Of a stretch of DNA of 64,000 nt, positions 8,694-16,603 are shown one piece after another; the first letter of the stretch is position 1; every line of letters starts with the position of its first letter. A model generated the notes under the pieces. The model worked only from the letters and a program-made list of their open reading frames with translations, made no database searches and was not told where the DNA came from. The stretch comes from CAYYJS01 sp964472315 (lineage in GTDB: Bacteria > Verrucomicrobiota > Kiritimatiellia > UBA8416): positions 11,823 through 75,822 of the forward strand of contig CAYYJS010000013.1 of the NCBI GenBank assembly GCA_964472315.1. Direction: 5' to 3'. Position numbers and translations under genes: made by a program.

Positions 8694-8888
8694 ATGAAGC
8701 TGGACCGTGAAAAGCTGGTGGTGGTGGATCTCCACGGGAGCGCCGAATCGTCCGATCGGGCGTACTGGCGCGACAAGACGCCGATCGAGCGACTGCGCGC
8801 CGTACGTGTTGACCGGCAGGTGGCCTATGGACGAGCAAGTACGTCCCGACGACTTCAGAGAGTTCTTGAAGTTGCTGAGCGAGGCTGA
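8694..8888 (+). CDS. small protein of a nucleotidyltransferase pair (64 aa)
   Basis: This 64-residue protein has the pattern SSDRAYWRDKTPIERL followed by TSRRLQRVLEV, which I recognise as a small helical protein commonly encoded just before DUF6036/AbiEii-like nucleotidyltransferases. Its function is unknown to me; the steady pairing suggests a toxin-antitoxin partner role. The next gene starts inside it at 8827, as in the usual arrangement, but that partner is broken here. The small gene is therefore an orphaned half. Confidence 0.65.
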   Translation: MKLDREKLVVVDLHGSAESSDRAYWRDKTPIERLRAVRVDRQVAYGRASTSRRLQRVLEVAERG

Positions 8889-9097
8889 GGTCCAGTACCT
8901 TCTGATCGGCGGGTACGCCGTGGGGCTCCGATTGCTATGCGGACCGTGTCACAACGGAGATCGACGGCCAAAGCGTGGACCTGATTTCCCGCACGCATCT
9001 CCGCATGAACAAGCGTGCCTCGGCTCGACACAAAGATCTCGATGACCTGGAGCACATCCCGGAAGACGAGGGGAACACGACTGCCGGAAGAGACTGA
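8827..9097 (+). pseudogene. nucleotidyltransferase (DUF6036-like) with internal deletion
   Basis: The first 37 codons (MDEQVRPDDFREFLKLL to LLIGGYAVGLR) give the family N-terminus. The family C-terminus (EIDGQSVDLISRTHLRMNKR, then RHKDLDDLEHI) appears from 8957 in a different frame and ends at the TGA at 9095-9097. The central part with the catalytic acidic residues, roughly 80-100 codons, is absent. A deletion plus a frame change has inactivated the gene. It overlaps the 64-aa gene by 62 bp, as intact pairs do. Confidence 0.75.
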
Positions 9098-9121
9098 GAA
9101 CAACGGTACAGGAGAGTGGAG

Positions 9122-9961
9122 ATGGCAGCGGAACGCTACATCGTCGGGATCTATAATTACTGCGACTATTGGTGCGAACGCTGCGCCTTTACCCGGCGGT
9201 GCCGTAATTACGTTTCCGACCGCGCGGAGAGGGGGCAAGCCCGATCCGGTGACGAGGCATCGCCACCGGATGCCGATGCAACGAATGCAACGTTCTGGGA
9301 TGCCCTGGCGGAGCGGCTTCGAGAGATCTCAGTCTTCGGGAAACCCGAACCTTCTGCCTTGGAGCCTCCGGCTGATGAATTTGGCCCTGATGACGCCCCG
9401 GATGACGCATGGCTGGAGCAGGAAACGAAGAGCCGCGAGGAAGCAAGGCGTCATCCGCTTGCCATTCTGTCGCACGATTACATGATGAAGGTGCATGAAT
9501 GGCTCAAGACGGCTGATGGTGATTTGAAAGTCGTTGCCCGCAGTCTGCTCGAAGACGCGACCAATCCGTTCGTCGAGGACGATGTTGAAGAACAAGCACG
9601 CGAAATTGGGGAGATGATCGACGTTGTGGCCTGGTATCACACCTTGATCCCCGCCAAACTGGGGCGGGCCGTCCGCGGGATTATGGAGCGTGCCGAAGGG
9701 GCGGGCGAGTATGCGGCGATCATCGCCGAATCGCGTTGTTCGGATGCCAGCGGCTCCGGGAAGGTCGCCTTGATTGGTGTTGAGCGCTCGATCGCCGCCT
9801 GGTTGAAATTGCGCGACATCCTGCCCGCGAAGGAAGATAGCATCCTCTCCATGCTGGCGATGCTTAATCGGATACGTCGCCGAATTCAGATTGACCTGCC
9901 GGATAGCGTGACGTTTCGCCGTCCGGGATTTGACGGCGATGATGTCGGGCTATTCGATTGA
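9122..9961 (+). CDS. hypothetical protein with N-terminal Cys cluster (279 aa)
   Basis: The ATG at 9122 is preceded by GGAG; a GTG at 9116 is also in frame. The start YNYCDYWCERCAFTRRCRNY has four cysteines in a C-x3-C-x2-C-x5-C pattern that could bind zinc or an iron-sulfur cluster. A low-complexity Pro/Asp stretch follows, then a helical domain from about residue 110 to the end. No signal peptide or membrane segment is seen. I have a recollection of similar Cys-led proteins of unknown function in Bacteroidota-like genomes, but cannot name a family. It stands alone between two decayed genes. Confidence 0.7.
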   Translation: MAAERYIVGIYNYCDYWCERCAFTRRCRNYVSDRAERGQARSGDEASPPDADATNATFWDALAERLREISVFGKPEPSALEPPADEFGPDDAPDDAWLEQETKSREEARRHPLAILSHDYMMKVHEWLKTADGDLKVVARSLLEDATNPFVEDDVEEQAREIGEMIDVVAWYHTLIPAKLGRAVRGIMERAEGAGEYAAIIAESRCSDASGSGKVALIGVERSIAAWLKLRDILPAKEDSILSMLAMLNRIRRRIQIDLPDSVTFRRPGFDGDDVGLFD

Positions 9962-10168
9962 CATGACGACGGGAGGTTACCGCCTGATCATGGACGTGGA
10001 CAACACGCTCAACAAGCCATAGGGTCATGTCTTTCTAGGGTCAATGGAATCCGTTCCGTGGAGGCGCGGATGATCGACCTGCTCGTACGCGAGATCAAGG
10101 CCGCCGAGGCCCCGCGCGAACAGTTCGAACGGTTGGGGCTTCAGGCGGGATGAACGGCCGTCGGACGC
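9962..10168. other. intergenic stretch with short frame fragments
   Basis: There are two short frames: 19 codons from 9963 (MTTGGYRLIMDVDNTLNKP) and 27 codons from 10070 (MIDLLVREIKAAE to QAG). The second looks like the C-terminus of a longer protein, but I cannot assign it. This is most likely decayed coding DNA. Confidence 0.4.
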
Positions 10169-10462
10169 CTACTCGACCGTCAGGATGCGGCGTACGGGCA
10201 CGGCCTCCTGTACATGCGGTTCGATGTGGCTGCCGAACTGGCAGGCCGTGACCGCGATCCGCAGCGGGAAGGTCGCCCGCGCCGGGGTCTCGGCGAGCGC
10301 CAGTCGGTTGCCGTCGCGGATCGCGGCCGGCCCGTATTCGACGGTGAAGCGCACCGGCAGTCCGGCGCTGCTCGTGGCTTGCAGGGCGAGCGGGAAAGCG
10401 TCGCGCTTCACGACGCCGATGTCCGGGAAGTCGAGGCTCTGGGCCGGCAGCCCGCGTTGCAA
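10169..10462 (-). pseudogene. C-terminal fragment of a large secreted protein (Ig-like domain)
   Basis: The 97-codon frame reads as one beta-rich domain: LDFPDIGVV, LALQATSSAGLPVRFTVEYG, then LAETPARATFPLRIAV. This pattern occurs at the C-terminus of long secreted glycan- or sulfatase-associated proteins in PVC bacteria. There is no signal peptide, no ribosome-binding site and no upstream continuation, so the 5' part of the gene has been lost. Confidence 0.45.
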
Positions 10463-10721
10463 AGTTCTTCCTGCCCGACCACCCCGGTCAACTGCTTGTC
10501 TCGCTGTTCGTCCTCCTGCCCATCGTTTTGGTCTTTGGCTTCATCTCTCTCTTCCGGACTGAGGGTCCAGTCCGCTCGCTTGCTTTCTTGGTGGATGCTT
10601 CCCGCATCCGCAACGCTTACGTCCGTGTTGTTTTATGTCCTCGTAACTTTGGTGCGGAGGACACTCTCAACGTAATGGGGTAAGAGAAGGGCCGACAGCC
10701 GACACGCATTGGCGCCGACCG
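10463..10721. other. intergenic stretch downstream of panD
   Basis: No gene is recognised. A short hairpin of the form GGACTG...CAGTCC near 10555-10575 is the only structure I see. The low coding signal fits the decayed edge of the accessory region. Confidence 0.4.
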
Positions 10722-11069
10722 TCAGATCGGGCGGTTCGCGGCGTCGAGCACGATGACGCAGGGTTTGTGCGTCGCGACTTCCTCGGGCGACAGGAGGACG
10801 AACGAGAAGACGATCAGACGGTCGCCGACGGCGCCCTTGTGGGCCGTGGCGCCGTTGAGGCAGATCGTGCCGGACCCCGGCGCGTCCGGAATGGCATAGG
10901 TCTCGAAGCGTTCGCCGTTGGCCATGTTCGCGACCAGAATCTTCTCATACGGCAGGATGCCGACTTTGTCCATGAGCGCCCGGTCGATCGTCAGACTGCC
11001 TTCATACTCCAACGCGCATTCGGTGACGCGCGCATGATGGAGCTTCGCCTTCAACATGATGAGCTGCAC
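10722..11069 (-). CDS. panD: aspartate 1-decarboxylase proenzyme
   Basis: It makes beta-alanine from aspartate for pantothenate and CoA synthesis. The GTG at 11069 is chosen because GGAGGA stands 7 bp upstream, while the ATG at 11057 is 19 bp away; the longer form also aligns with E. coli PanD, putting the self-cleavage pair at Gly24-Ser25 (YEGSLTID). Ser25 becomes the pyruvoyl group. The family motif LNGATAHKG is present. The length of 115 residues is typical. It is divergent from the CBS/MgtE-like gene and appears monocistronic. Confidence 0.95.
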   Translation of the reverse strand: MQLIMLKAKLHHARVTECALEYEGSLTIDRALMDKVGILPYEKILVANMANGERFETYAIPDAPGSGTICLNGATAHKGAVGDRLIVFSFVLLSPEEVATHKPCVIVLDAANRPI

Positions 11070-11105
11070 AGTTTCGTCCTCCGCTGGATGTAATCGATTC
11101 GGGCA

Positions 11106-11134
11106 ACCATACGGGAATGCGGGGCGTGACGCAA
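11106..11134 (-). promoter_or_regulatory. panD promoter
   Basis: On the minus strand TTGCGT and TATGGT are separated by 17 bp, placing transcription start about 30 bp upstream of the GTG. Confidence 0.5.
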
Positions 11135-11263
11135 GAATGCGAATCGGCAGCATCCGTTTGGGATGCGGAATACCGGAGCGAAACCGTGCCGGCGGATGCC
11201 GCGGAGGTGTTCCGCCGCAGTCAACGGCTGTGTCCGCCACGCGCCATCATGGCGATCGACGGC

Positions 11264-11298
11264 TGAATCGGCGCCATCGTTCGCGATGGCGATTCAGC
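11264..11298. promoter_or_regulatory. strong hairpin between panD and the transporter gene
   Basis: CTGAATCG/CGATTCAG and CCATCG/CGATGG form a 14-bp stem with a three-base bulge (GCG) around a short TTTCG loop. There is no long T-run on either side, so it is not a textbook terminator. It lies just upstream of the candidate promoter of the transporter and might be a protein-binding site. Confidence 0.55.
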
Positions 11299-11301
11299 TC
11301 T

Positions 11302-11329
11302 TGCGTTCACGCGTCGACCCTCCATAATC
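11302..11329 (+). promoter_or_regulatory. candidate promoter of the CBS/MgtE-like gene
   Basis: TTGCGT at 11302-11307 and CATAAT at 11324-11329 are spaced 16 bp apart. The -10 matches five of six consensus bases. Confidence 0.4.
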
Positions 11330-11388
11330 CTGATTCGACCGCGGAAACCGTGCGGGAGCTTCCGTCAGTCGGAAGCGTCTGGAGACCC

Positions 11389-12375
11389 ATGCTGACGAAG
11401 GCGCACCTCGACGATTCGATCATCCGACATGTCCGCACCGACTATGTCGCGCTCGACCGGGACCTCACGATCCGCCAGGCGCTCGACGAGATCCGGCGGT
11501 ACGGTCCGGGCGACAACCCGATCTACTTCTACGTCGTCGATGACGAGAAGCGTCTGGTCGGGGTGTTGCCGATCCGGTGCCTGCTGACGCTGCCGCTGGA
11601 GACCCGGATCGGCCAGTGCATGCGCGGCAAGGTGGTGGCCATCCCGGACAGTTTCACGGTGATGGACGCGTGCGAGTTGTTCGTCATGCACCGCTTCCTG
11701 GCGCTCCCCGTGGTGGATGGCGCGCGGCGCGTGCTGGGGGTCGTCGACGTGGCGTTGCTGACCGACGAGATGTTCAACGTGCACGAGCGCGAGGAGATGG
11801 ACGCCTTTTTCGAGACGCTCGGCGTTCGGTTGTCCCAGGTCCGCGACGCGACGCCGTGGAAGGCTTTCCGCGCGCGCTTCCCCTGGATGGTGGCGACGAT
11901 CGTCAGCGGGTTGCTCTGCGCGGTGGTAGCCGGCGCGTTCGAGTTGACGCTGGCCAGGAGTCTGGTTCTGGCGCTCTTCCTGACCTTGCTTCTGGGGCTC
12001 GGCGAGAGCGTCAGCGTTCAGACCATGACGATCATGGTGTACCGCCTGCGCGGCGAGCGGCCGGGGTGGCGCTGGTATCGGACGATTCTGCGCAAGGAAA
12101 TGCTCGGCACGCTGCTGCTCGGCGCGGCCTGCGCGGCGGTGGTGGCGAGTTTCGTCCTGCTGTGGAAGGGCGACCCGGCGGTGGCGGCGGTCGTGGGCGG
12201 CGGCATCGTCGCCGCGGTGGCCGGGGCGTGCTTTGTCGGCGTGAGCGTGCCGAGTCTGCTGCACGTGCTGAAACTCGACTTGAAAATCGCGGCCGGACCC
12301 GTGACGTTGGCAACGGTAGACGTGTGGACCATCGCTTCCTATCTCACACTCGCCACACTGGTTCTGGGACGTTGA
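11389..12375 (+). CDS. CBS-domain divalent cation transporter, MgtE-like
   Basis: The ATG at 11389 follows GGAGA. Two CBS motifs occupy about residues 15-140 (IYFYVVDDEKRLVGVLPI and FLALPVVDGARRVLGVVDV). A hydrophobic C-terminal half has roughly five membrane segments and the GLGESVSVQTMTIM element of MgtE channels. The protein (328 aa) lacks the N-terminal superhelical MgtE_N domain and is shorter than classical MgtE (about 450). Mg2+ or another divalent ion is the likely substrate, gated through the CBS pair; the ion is inferred. I found no M-box riboswitch upstream. Confidence 0.85.
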   Translation: MLTKAHLDDSIIRHVRTDYVALDRDLTIRQALDEIRRYGPGDNPIYFYVVDDEKRLVGVLPIRCLLTLPLETRIGQCMRGKVVAIPDSFTVMDACELFVMHRFLALPVVDGARRVLGVVDVALLTDEMFNVHEREEMDAFFETLGVRLSQVRDATPWKAFRARFPWMVATIVSGLLCAVVAGAFELTLARSLVLALFLTLLLGLGESVSVQTMTIMVYRLRGERPGWRWYRTILRKEMLGTLLLGAACAAVVASFVLLWKGDPAVAAVVGGGIVAAVAGACFVGVSVPSLLHVLKLDLKIAAGPVTLATVDVWTIASYLTLATLVLGR

Positions 12376-12398
12376 CGCCGGGATGCCGGAAGGAGGAT

Positions 12399-12464
12399 GT
12401 GTTGCCGACAAACCACGGGCATTTCACGAAGGACGGCCGGGAGTACGTGATCACCGTCGGCTAG
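12399..12464 (+). pseudogene. 21-codon stub of a GH94-type glycoside phosphorylase
   Basis: After AGGAGG at 12391, a GTG frame encodes NHGHFTKDGREYVITVG and stops. The pattern 'GHF..D.REYVIT' is the start of GH94 cellobiose-phosphorylase/NdvB-like enzymes. Everything downstream of residue 21 is gone. The intact start region with its ribosome-binding site suggests a recent deletion, or a leader peptide that resembles GH94 by chance. Confidence 0.45.
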
Positions 12465-12465
12465 G

Positions 12466-12495
12466 TTGACAAGACCGCGGCGATGCTGGTACTAA
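12466..12495 (+). promoter_or_regulatory. candidate promoter of the SxtJ/carbamoyltransferase block
   Basis: A consensus TTGACA at 12466-12471 stands 18 bp before a poor -10 (TACTAA). Transcription would begin close to the first codons of the following gene, so assignment is tentative. Confidence 0.3.
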
Positions 12496-12506
12496 GGGGC
12501 TTACGT

Positions 12507-12983
12507 ATGACGATGTCCGAATTCACGCAAACCCCTGTGTCGGCGGTGGTGTGGCCGTGGCCGCTGGCCGCCGGCACGCCGTCGGCGGTCCATGTCGCAA
12601 ACGCCGCCCTGCGCCGTCAGGCCGCGGTGCGCGGCGCGGTGGCCGTGACGATCGGCTGCATCCTGTCGGTCTTCGCCGCGACCCGCCACCTGGGCGTTGT
12701 AATCGCCGGCGTGGGCGGCGCGGTCGGGTTACTCGGGGTCGCCCTGCCGCCGGCATTCGCCCGGTTGGACGCCGGCCTGCACGTATTCGGCCGATGGGTG
12801 GGTGTCGCCTTGAGCTGGGTGCTGCTGGTGCCGTTCTTCATCCTCGTCATGTGCTTCGGACGCCTCGTCTTGACGCTGCGCGCGCGGGATCCCCTGCGCC
12901 GCGGCCGCGAACCCGACCGGGCGTCCTATTGGGATGACGCGCCCGCCCCCGTCGGCGCCGTCCGCTACCGGAATCAATACTAA
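12507..12983 (+). CDS. SxtJ-like small membrane protein
   Basis: A 158-residue protein starts at an ATG preceded by AAGGGG. Two to three hydrophobic segments (about 45-85 and 100-125) end in LVPFFILVMCFGRLVLTLRA, then a charged tail closes in YRNQY. This pattern and the position directly before a carbamoyltransferase and a DUF5989 gene match the SxtJ-type membrane protein of saxitoxin-like and exopolysaccharide clusters. Its biochemical role is not known; it is presumed to sit with the carbamoyltransferase at the inner membrane. The next gene begins 3 bp after its stop. Confidence 0.75.
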   Translation: MTMSEFTQTPVSAVVWPWPLAAGTPSAVHVANAALRRQAAVRGAVAVTIGCILSVFAATRHLGVVIAGVGGAVGLLGVALPPAFARLDAGLHVFGRWVGVALSWVLLVPFFILVMCFGRLVLTLRARDPLRRGREPDRASYWDDAPAPVGAVRYRNQY

Positions 12984-12986
12984 CCC

Positions 12987-14813
12987 ATGAACATCCTCGG
13001 CATCAGCGCCTTCTACCATGACTCGGCGGCCGCGCTCGTGCAGGACGGCAGGATTGTCGCCGCGGCCCAGGAGGAGCGCTTCACGCGCAAGAAACACGAT
13101 TTCGGGTTCCCGATTCACGCCATCCGCTACTGTCTGGCCGAGGGCGGGGTGACCAAGGGTGGCGTCGACACGGTCGTCTTCTACGACAAGCCGATCACCA
13201 AGTTCGAGCGCATCCTGAAGACGTACTTCTCCGTGGCGCCGAAAGGACTGCGGTCCTACATGATGGCGATGCCGCTCTGGCTGCGGGAGAAGCTCTGGAT
13301 TCCGTACGAGATCGAGTCCGCGCTCGACCGCGCGGGGCTGGGCGAACCGGGCGAGATCCTGTTCGCGCAGCACCATGAATCGCACGCGGCCAGCGCCTTC
13401 TACCCGTCGCCGTTCGAGTCCGCGGCCATTCTGACGGTTGACGGCGTCGGCGAATGGGCGACCAGCACCATCGGCCACGGACGGGCGAACTCGCTTCAAC
13501 TTCTCAAGGAACTCCGTTTCCCGCATTCGCTGGGGTTGCTGTACTCGGCCTTTACCTACTTCACCGGTTTCCGGGTCAACTCGGGCGAGTACAAGCTGAT
13601 GGGTCTGGCGCCCTACGGCGAGCCAAAGTACGTCGGCGCGATCAAGGACAACCTCGTCGACCTGCGTGACGATGGCTCGTTCCGGCTGAACCTGGACTAC
13701 TTCGGGTATCTCGACGGGCTGACGATGACCAACCAGCGGTTCGCGGCGTTGTTCGACGGCCCCGCCCGCTCGCCGGAGTCGGCCATCACCCGGCGCGAAA
13801 TGGATCTGGCGCGTTCGATTCAGGTGGTGACCGAGGAGATCGTCGCGGCTATGGCACGCACGGCCAAGGCGCTGACCGGCGAGCGGAACCTGTGCATGGC
13901 CGGCGGCGTCGCGCTCAACTGCGTGGCGAACGGGAAACTGCTGGCGGCCGGGGTGTTCGACGATATCTGGATCCAGCCGGCGGCCGGCGACGCCGGCGGC
14001 GCGCTCGGCGCGGCGCTGCACGTCTGGCATGCGGTTCAGGGCAACGCTCGCACCGTCGACGGCAAGGATCGGATGCGCGGCGCCTACCTCGGTCCGGCCT
14101 TCGAGGACGACGAGATCGGCGCCTACCTCCAGGCCAACGGGTATCCCGCGGAGTTCCTCGATGCCGCGGCCTGGCCGACACGCGTGGCCGGGATCGTCGC
14201 CGAGCAGAACGTCGTCGGGCTGTTTCACGGCCGCATGGAGTTCGGACCGCGCGCGCTGGGCAACCGCTCGATCATCGGCGATGCGCGCTCGACCGAGATG
14301 CAGTCGGTGATGAACCTCAAGATCAAGTACCGCGAGTCCTTCCGTCCGTTCGCGCCATCGTGCCTCGAAGAGCGCGTCGGCGACTTCTTCGAACTGGACC
14401 GGCCGTCGCCCTATATGCTGCTCGTCGCCCCCGTACGCGCGTCGCGCCTGCTCCGGAACGATGCCGGGCGCGACTTGCCCCTGCGGGAATGGGTGAACGT
14501 GCCGCGCTCGGATGTGCCGGCCATCACCCATGTCGACTATTCGGCGCGCGTGCAGACAGTCAACCGCGACACCAACCCGCGCTACTACGATCTGATCAAA
14601 GCTTTCGAGGCGCGGACCGGCTGCGGCATCGTCATCAACACGTCGTTCAACGTTCGCGGCGAACCGATCGTCTGCACGCCGGCGGATGCCTACCGCTGTT
14701 TCATGCGGACTGAGATGGACTACCTCGTGCTGGGCTCCTACCTGCTGGACAAACGCCGGCAGCCCGCGTGGAAGGAAAGCAAGGATTGGCGCAACGAGTA
14801 TGCCCTCGACTGA
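12987..14813 (+). CDS. carbamoyltransferase (NodU/CmcH/SxtI type)
   Basis: This 608-residue enzyme should move a carbamoyl group from carbamoyl phosphate to a hydroxyl on a sugar or small molecule. The N-terminal Kae1-like half begins MNILGISAFYHDSAAALV and holds the metal/ATP motif with HHESHAASAFYPSPF near 128. GGVALNCVANGKL lies near 308. The C-terminal domain has GPRALGNRSIIGDAR near 416 and NTSFNVRGEPIVCTP near 551. The length is normal for the family. Neighbours (SxtJ-like, DUF5989, glycosyltransferase) point to decoration of an exopolysaccharide. Confidence 0.93.
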   Translation: MNILGISAFYHDSAAALVQDGRIVAAAQEERFTRKKHDFGFPIHAIRYCLAEGGVTKGGVDTVVFYDKPITKFERILKTYFSVAPKGLRSYMMAMPLWLREKLWIPYEIESALDRAGLGEPGEILFAQHHESHAASAFYPSPFESAAILTVDGVGEWATSTIGHGRANSLQLLKELRFPHSLGLLYSAFTYFTGFRVNSGEYKLMGLAPYGEPKYVGAIKDNLVDLRDDGSFRLNLDYFGYLDGLTMTNQRFAALFDGPARSPESAITRREMDLARSIQVVTEEIVAAMARTAKALTGERNLCMAGGVALNCVANGKLLAAGVFDDIWIQPAAGDAGGALGAALHVWHAVQGNARTVDGKDRMRGAYLGPAFEDDEIGAYLQANGYPAEFLDAAAWPTRVAGIVAEQNVVGLFHGRMEFGPRALGNRSIIGDARSTEMQSVMNLKIKYRESFRPFAPSCLEERVGDFFELDRPSPYMLLVAPVRASRLLRNDAGRDLPLREWVNVPRSDVPAITHVDYSARVQTVNRDTNPRYYDLIKAFEARTGCGIVINTSFNVRGEPIVCTPADAYRCFMRTEMDYLVLGSYLLDKRRQPAWKESKDWRNEYALD

Positions 14814-14840
14814 AGGGCGCACGGACAAGAAGGGGATGCG

Positions 14841-15005
14841 ATGAGATTCCTGAAACATGTCGGCCGGCTGCTGGGAGAATTCGCCGGATTTGCCTGGCAC
14901 AACAAGGCCTGGTGGATCATCCCGGTGGTATTGGTGCTGCTGCTGCTGGCCCTGCTGATCGCGAGCGGACAGGGCGCCGCGCCCTTCATCTACACGTTGT
15001 TCTGA
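14841..15005 (+). CDS. DUF5989 (SxtK-like) membrane microprotein, 54 aa
   Basis: The ATG at 14841 follows AAGGGGATGCG. The protein has an amphipathic start (MRFLKHVGRLLGEF), one membrane segment (IIPVVLVLLLLALLIA) and the hallmark ending APFIYTLF. This is the DUF5989 family, regularly found with SxtJ and carbamoyltransferase genes. It is probably a single-pass inner-membrane accessory to the carbamoyltransferase; no activity is known. It is 27 bp after the carbamoyltransferase stop. Confidence 0.88.
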   Translation: MRFLKHVGRLLGEFAGFAWHNKAWWIIPVVLVLLLLALLIASGQGAAPFIYTLF

Positions 15006-15043
15006 ACCGGCGGGGACGCCGGAGAGCGGACGGGTCAAGACAC

Positions 15044-15523
15044 ATGCCATCGACGGAACGCGCCCCGACAAGAATCGTCACCGTGGCCGGCAAGGACCGC
15101 GGCGCCGATCTGGGCCGCGACATCGCGGCGGCGGCCGAAGCCTTGCACGACGCCGGTCTGGCCGGTCTGCTGGAAGGCGAATCCGAGATCCTCAGACTCG
15201 GCGCCGCCGCCAACGAGGCCGAGTTTCTCGACCGTCAGATCGCCGTGTTGACCCGTCGGACCCAGGTGGATATGGACGGTTGCGAGACGCCGCCGGCGGC
15301 GGGCCCGGCGAGCCGCGTCATGCGCGTACTCCGGCGGATTCTCTGGCGGCTGATGCGCTACCCGAGCGACTTCATCGCCTTCAATCAGAACGCCATCAAC
15401 TGTCAGTTTGTGCATGCCCTCGAACTGGAGGCGCGGCTGCGCCGACGCGAAACCGAAGCGCTGCGCCGGCGTCTGGCGGCGATTGAGGCGGATCGTCGGG
15501 GCGGGGAGCCGCCCCGGCCATGA
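15044..15523 (+). CDS. hypothetical polysaccharide-locus protein (159 aa)
   Basis: The family is not recognised by name. An N-terminal half of helical segments is followed by RRILWRLMRYPSDFIAFNQN and a Arg/Glu-rich coiled-coil-like tail (residues 120-155). The last part resembles the N-terminal extensions that precede glycosyltransferase or methyltransferase domains in polysaccharide loci. Its stop overlaps the ATG of the next glycosyltransferase (ATGA at 15520-15523), so it may act with that enzyme. Confidence 0.65.
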   Translation: MPSTERAPTRIVTVAGKDRGADLGRDIAAAAEALHDAGLAGLLEGESEILRLGAAANEAEFLDRQIAVLTRRTQVDMDGCETPPAAGPASRVMRVLRRILWRLMRYPSDFIAFNQNAINCQFVHALELEARLRRRETEALRRRLAAIEADRRGGEPPRP

Positions 15524-16581
15524 CGCGCCGCATCGACCAGTTGGTGGCCGGCTACGCGCGGGGCGACGCCATCTCGCAGGAAGTCCGCATGTTGCGGGAC
15601 GTCCTGCGCGAGCTCGGCTATGCGTCGGATACCTTCGTTCCGGAAGGCCATATCGCCCCGGATGCGGTCGGGGACTGTCGGCCGCTACGCGAGTACGACC
15701 CGGCCGCCGGCGAAGGCGCCATCCTCCACTATTCCACCGGTTCGCCGGTGAACACGGCGTTCGCGGCCGTGCGCGGGCGGCGTATTGTGAAGTATCACAA
15801 CATCACGCCGGCCGAATTCTTCGACGGGTACGACGACAATGTGGCGGCCGAACTGCGACAGGCGCGCGCGGGGCTCGCGGACATGGCCGCGGTCGCCGAC
15901 GAGTTCTGGTCGGATTCGGCCTACAACGCCGGCGAACTGACGCCCTTCGGCGTGCGCGCTTCCAAGGTGCTTCATCTCGTGTTCCGCGCCGACGAATTCG
16001 AGACCGGCGAAGACCCCCTGATCCGGCGGCAATTCGGCGACGACCTGACCAACTGGTTGTTTGTCGGCCGCCTCGCGCCGAACAAATGCATCGAGGAACT
16101 GATCCTGGCTTACGCCTGGTACTACCACCGCATCAACCGCCGGAGCCGGTTGATCGTGGTCGGTTCGGAACAGAGCTGTCCCCGCTATTACGCCATGCTC
16201 CGCCTGCTGTCCCAGCGATTGCGATTGCCGAACGTCTGCTTTACCGGATACATCTACACGGGGCGGGCGACCCTCTACGACTGCGCGGATGTCTTCGTGA
16301 TGGCGAGCCGTCACGAAGGGTACTGCCTGCCGCTCGTCGAGGCCATGGCGCGCGACATCCCCGTCGTGGCGCGCCGCGCGGGCGGCATGCCGGAGGCCAT
16401 GGGCGACGCCGGCGTGATGTTCGACAACCTCAAACCGGCGGAGCTGGCGGTGCTGCTGCACCGGGTGTGCGGCGACGGCGCGCTGCGGGCGGAAGTGATG
16501 GCGTCCCAGCGACGGCGGCTGGCGGACGTGCGGGCGCGCGACGTGAAGCGCGAGGTGGCGGAAGCGCTGGGGCCGATGTGA
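15520..16581 (+). CDS. GT4-family glycosyltransferase
   Basis: A GT-B enzyme of 353 residues. The C-terminal donor-binding domain has GRLAPNKCIEELI near 183 and the E-x7-E region in SRHEGYCLPLVEAM near 267, followed by RRAGGMPEAMGDAGVMF. The N-terminal acceptor domain carries HYSTGSPVNTAF. It transfers a sugar from a nucleotide-sugar to a lipid-linked glycan at the cytoplasmic membrane; donor and acceptor cannot be told. It overlaps the preceding gene by 4 bp and precedes the epimerase by 22 bp. Confidence 0.9.
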   Translation: MTRRIDQLVAGYARGDAISQEVRMLRDVLRELGYASDTFVPEGHIAPDAVGDCRPLREYDPAAGEGAILHYSTGSPVNTAFAAVRGRRIVKYHNITPAEFFDGYDDNVAAELRQARAGLADMAAVADEFWSDSAYNAGELTPFGVRASKVLHLVFRADEFETGEDPLIRRQFGDDLTNWLFVGRLAPNKCIEELILAYAWYYHRINRRSRLIVVGSEQSCPRYYAMLRLLSQRLRLPNVCFTGYIYTGRATLYDCADVFVMASRHEGYCLPLVEAMARDIPVVARRAGGMPEAMGDAGVMFDNLKPAELAVLLHRVCGDGALRAEVMASQRRRLADVRARDVKREVAEALGPM

Positions 16582-16603
16582 TCGTACGGGAGAGGAGCGC
16601 AAC

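Noticed and set aside
11058..11388. M-box (Mg2+) riboswitch before the MgtE-like gene
   Set aside because: No match to the conserved M-box core; only a hairpin and a promoter-like pair are seen.
12729..15071. 780-codon open frame on the minus strand
   Set aside because: Antisense to the carbamoyltransferase; no recognisable domain.
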